Of a DNA stretch of 64,000 bases, positions 62,065 through 64,000 are shown one piece after another. A program made the position numbers and the translations under genes. This DNA comes from an uncultured Phascolarctobacterium sp. (GTDB taxonomy: Bacteria > Bacillota > Negativicutes > Acidaminococcales > Acidaminococcaceae), in assembly GCA_958448515.1 (NCBI GenBank), contig CAUDEF010000004.1, forward strand, positions 69,182 to 133,181. Reading direction: 5' to 3'. Under the pieces are notes generated by a model. The model saw nothing but the letters and a program-made list of their open reading frames with translations. It was not told the origin of the DNA and made no database searches. Numbering within the stretch: the stretch's first letter is position 1; every line of letters starts with the position of its first letter.

Positions 62065-62958
62065 ATGAAGCTTAATGCCATATTGTACATTATCACAGCA
62101 GCCTTTCTCTGGGGACTGATAGGACTGTTTGTCAAAATGCTGACGGCGCAGGGATTTACTCCCATGCAGATAGTTGCCCTGCGTGCTGTTTTTTCCACAA
62201 TATGCATCAGTATTTTTATTTTTAAACTTGGCGTCCATTATCTGCAGATAAAACTGCGTGATATCTGGCTTTTTATCGGTACTGGCATTATCAGCCTTAC
62301 CTTTTTTAACTATTGCTATTTTAACTGCATTAATCAAAGCTCTCTGGCGGCAGCGGCCTTGCTTTTATACACTGCCCCCATTTTTGTAATGCTGCTGTCT
62401 CTTATTTTATTCAGAGAAAAATTTACATTTCCCAAAGCCATCGCGCTTTTGTCAACATTTCTTGGCTGCGCCTTTATTACCGGAGTTTTCAATTCGCAGC
62501 TGAATCTTTCCTTATCTGCCATTTGCTTTGGCCTTGGCAGCGGTATCGGCTATGCACTTTACAGTATTTTTGGCAAACTGGCGGTACGCAAATATTCTAC
62601 TGCAACAATTACCGCCTATACCTTTTACTGCAGCACTCTGTCATCCGTCCCTCTGGCAGATTTCGCCCACTGTACAGGTACCTTCAATATGCAGACCATA
62701 CTGGCAGGTCTTGGTATTGGCGGTTTATGCGCTTTTATTCCTTACCTTCTTTACACAAGAGGATTACAGGATGTAGAAGCAGGACAGGCTGCCATTTTGG
62801 CAACCATTGAGCCTCTTGTAGCGGCCTGTGTGGGAATATTTGTTTTTCACGAGCCTTTAACCATATCCAAAGCAGCAGGTATATTCCTCATTCTTGCTTC
62901 AGTAGTAATTTTAAATATCGGCCAGCATAACACCAAGAAATGCAGCCAAAACACCTAA
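62065..62958 (+). CDS. EamA-family (DMT) transporter
   Basis: About 297 residues, ten TM helices in two EamA repeats (AAFLWGLIGLFVKML; AAGIFLILASVVIL). Exports metabolites or amino acids in known cases; substrate unknown. The ATG at 62065 follows a GAGAAGAG site. Its 3' end overlaps crcB by 48 bp, tail to tail. Confidence 0.9.
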   Translation: MKLNAILYIITAAFLWGLIGLFVKMLTAQGFTPMQIVALRAVFSTICISIFIFKLGVHYLQIKLRDIWLFIGTGIISLTFFNYCYFNCINQSSLAAAALLLYTAPIFVMLLSLILFREKFTFPKAIALLSTFLGCAFITGVFNSQLNLSLSAICFGLGSGIGYALYSIFGKLAVRKYSTATITAYTFYCSTLSSVPLADFAHCTGTFNMQTILAGLGIGGLCAFIPYLLYTRGLQDVEAGQAAILATIEPLVAACVGIFVFHEPLTISKAAGIFLILASVVILNIGQHNTKKCSQNT

Positions 62959-63282
62959 AAATACACTGCCGCCGGCATATAAGATGCTGTATAACAAATT
63001 ACCTTCCTGCAGTAAGGTAAGGGTTTCGTAACCGAAAGATGAAAATGTAGTAAAGCCGCCCAGTACACCAACGCACAAAAATAAACGCCATCCGGGAGAT
63101 AACATACCTTTATCTACAATAACAGTCATCAAAAGTCCCATTAAAAAGCAGCCTGTAATATTAATGCAGAAAGTTCCGTAAGGAAAGCTGCTGCCATAAA
63201 TTTTGGTAATAATATTTCCCAGACAGTATCTGCTTATTGCTCCAATAGCGCCGCCAAGTCCAATGCTTAAAAAGTTTTCCAT
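62911..63282 (-). CDS. crcB: Fluoride exporter CrcB/Fluc
   Basis: 123 residues, four TM helices: GGAIGAISRYCLG, ITGCFLMG and GGFTTFSSFGYET, the Fluc signature. Works as a dual-topology dimer that lets fluoride leave the cell. A fluoride riboswitch precedes it, which makes the assignment secure. GAAAGGAG before the ATG. Confidence 0.96.
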   Translation of the reverse strand: MENFLSIGLGGAIGAISRYCLGNIITKIYGSSFPYGTFCINITGCFLMGLLMTVIVDKGMLSPGWRLFLCVGVLGGFTTFSSFGYETLTLLQEGNLLYSILYAGGSVFLGVLAAFLGVMLADI

Positions 63283-63302
63283 TATTCTGCTCCTTTCAAA
63301 AT

Positions 63303-63385
63303 AAAAAAGCTGATACCTCTGCCATACGCAGAAGTCATCAGCTTAAATGCGGTTCGGATTAATCCAGGGAGAACTTCATTCCCTA
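63303..63385 (-). promoter_or_regulatory. Fluoride riboswitch (crcB motif) with terminator
   Basis: On the minus strand the aptamer (about 63385-63328) has GGGAATGAAGTTCTCCC, the CCGAACCGC segment and GCTGATGACTTCTGC, the conserved blocks of the crcB motif. The last block also forms the 5' side of a hairpin ending ATCAGCTT with T6 (to 63303). Fluoride binding should prevent the terminator and allow crcB expression. Confidence 0.93.
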
Positions 63386-63444
63386 TTTCAATAAAATAGC
63401 ATATCTTTAAATTACAGTCAATAAAAATGAAATGAGGTCTTAAC

Positions 63445-63930
63445 ATGATTTTAGTCAGTGCCTGTCTGTTAGGAAATCCGGTACGTTTTGACGGTAAATC
63501 CAAACCATTTGAGTTATTACTTAAGTATAAAAACTCTCCCCAAATACAAACTATCTGCCCGGAAAGCTTTGGCAAACTGCTCATTCCGCGTCCGCCTGCC
63601 GAAATTCAATATGGCACCGGAAACGATGTATGGGAAAATAATGCCATTGTTGCCAATAAAGAAGGTCTTGATGTAACAGACAACTTCAAAAATGGCGCTC
63701 TTTTCTGCAGAAAGTTTTTAGAAAAAAACAATATTACCGCCATCATTCTCAAAGAACGCAGCCCTTCCTGCGGTGTGCATTATATTTATGATGGAACTTT
63801 CAGCGGCAGAACAATTCCCGGACAGGGTGTAACCACAGCTTTTCTCAGACAATTTAATATACCTTTATACAGTGAAGAAAATTTAACAGAAGAATTTCTG
63901 CAAAAGCTTCTCTCTGAGGATAAAAAATAA
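63445..63930 (+). CDS. TudS/DUF523 family protein (thiouracil desulfurase-like)
   Basis: 161 residues with the three Cys of the family: SACLLG (about 7), ICPES (about 37) and SPSCG (about 108), which hold a 4Fe-4S cluster in TudS. Members remove sulfur from 2-thiouracil. Start uses a GAGG site. Its terminator is cut after 63945 by the IS tip. Confidence 0.88.
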   Translation: MILVSACLLGNPVRFDGKSKPFELLLKYKNSPQIQTICPESFGKLLIPRPPAEIQYGTGNDVWENNAIVANKEGLDVTDNFKNGALFCRKFLEKNNITAIILKERSPSCGVHYIYDGTFSGRTIPGQGVTTAFLRQFNIPLYSEENLTEEFLQKLLSEDKK

Positions 63931-63945
63931 AGCCCGGCTAAAGCC

Positions 63946-64000
63946 TGAACTGCACCCCAAAAGTTGTACTTTTGGAGGTGCAGTTTTTTCATGACAAAAT
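63946..64000 (+). mobile_element. Left end of an IS3-type element, cut by the window edge
   Basis: The tip TGAACTGCACCCCAAAAGTT is identical to the remnant at 6534-6553. It folds as a hairpin (63948-63964 with 63968-63985, one bulge) with T6, then an ATG at 63991 that opens as MTK, like the orfA start of the 10.7-kb remnant. It interrupts the host terminator AGCCCGGCT-AA-AGCC at 63931-63945. Confidence 0.8.

Noticed and set aside
63282..63584. 100-codon minus-strand open frame
   Set aside because: Covers the fluoride riboswitch and terminator and the antisense of the TudS gene.
1..64000. CRISPR arrays, rRNA genes, prophage structural genes
   Set aside because: No regularly spaced repeats, no rRNA-like sequence and no capsid, tail or portal-like proteins were seen.

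Overview
The window reads as a low-G+C chromosome segment from a diderm Firmicute, most likely class Negativicutes (Phascolarctobacterium/Acidaminococcus-like). Three things support this. It has an SLH-domain outer-membrane porin. It has a complete lipid A/Kdo/Lpt/Bam gene set. It also keeps the Firmicutes housekeeping order ispE-purR-glmU-prs-pth. The genus is inference; no rRNA is present to settle it.

Layout. 1-2.4 kb: an OmpM-like porin under a palindromic operator, with the promoter of a probable paralogue at the left edge, then two tRNA-Ser genes. 2.4-6.6 kb: a small integrative element with a tyrosine integrase, a Panacea/MazF-like toxin-antitoxin pair and a HipA-like kinase, apparently inserted in the terminator of a BMP-family lipoprotein gene. 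6.6-10.7 kb: that lipoprotein, a two-component system and a divergent BOF-domain envelope protein. 10.7-14 kb: a scrambled accessory patch with an IS3-type orfA remnant, a decayed copy of the integrative element, a large autotransporter and a broken duplicate of the BOF gene.

14-44.8 kb is an almost unbroken minus-strand envelope supercluster. In transcription order it holds tamB, an alternative sigma factor, a single-pass membrane protein, bamA, a POTRA-like outer-membrane protein, three ompH/skp genes, lpxD, a lipid A acyltransferase, lpxC, fabZ, lpxA and lpxI. After a terminator it continues with lpxB, msbA, a waaA-lpxK fusion, kdsB, kdsA, kdsD, kdsC, a second acyltransferase, lptC, lptA, lptB, lptF/G, a DUF3084 gene and a RuvX-like gene. 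Together these genes make Kdo2-lipid A, flip it, carry it to the surface and fold outer-membrane proteins.

44.9-64 kb is mostly housekeeping: AlaX, a HAD phosphatase, HxlR/FabK, pth, a polysaccharide deacetylase, prs, glmU, purR, a nucleotidyltransferase, a GntR regulator and ispE on the minus strand. YitT, sbcD, sbcC and an EamA transporter follow on the plus strand, then crcB under a fluoride riboswitch and a TudS/DUF523 protein. The window ends a few bases into an IS3-type element that has split the last gene's terminator.

Most distinctive points: the sigma factor/membrane protein pair inside the Bam/Tam cluster; the toxin-antitoxin element and its fossil copy; an IS whose tip is itself a terminator hairpin and which sits in host terminators; and several unassigned palindromic operators in front of envelope genes.
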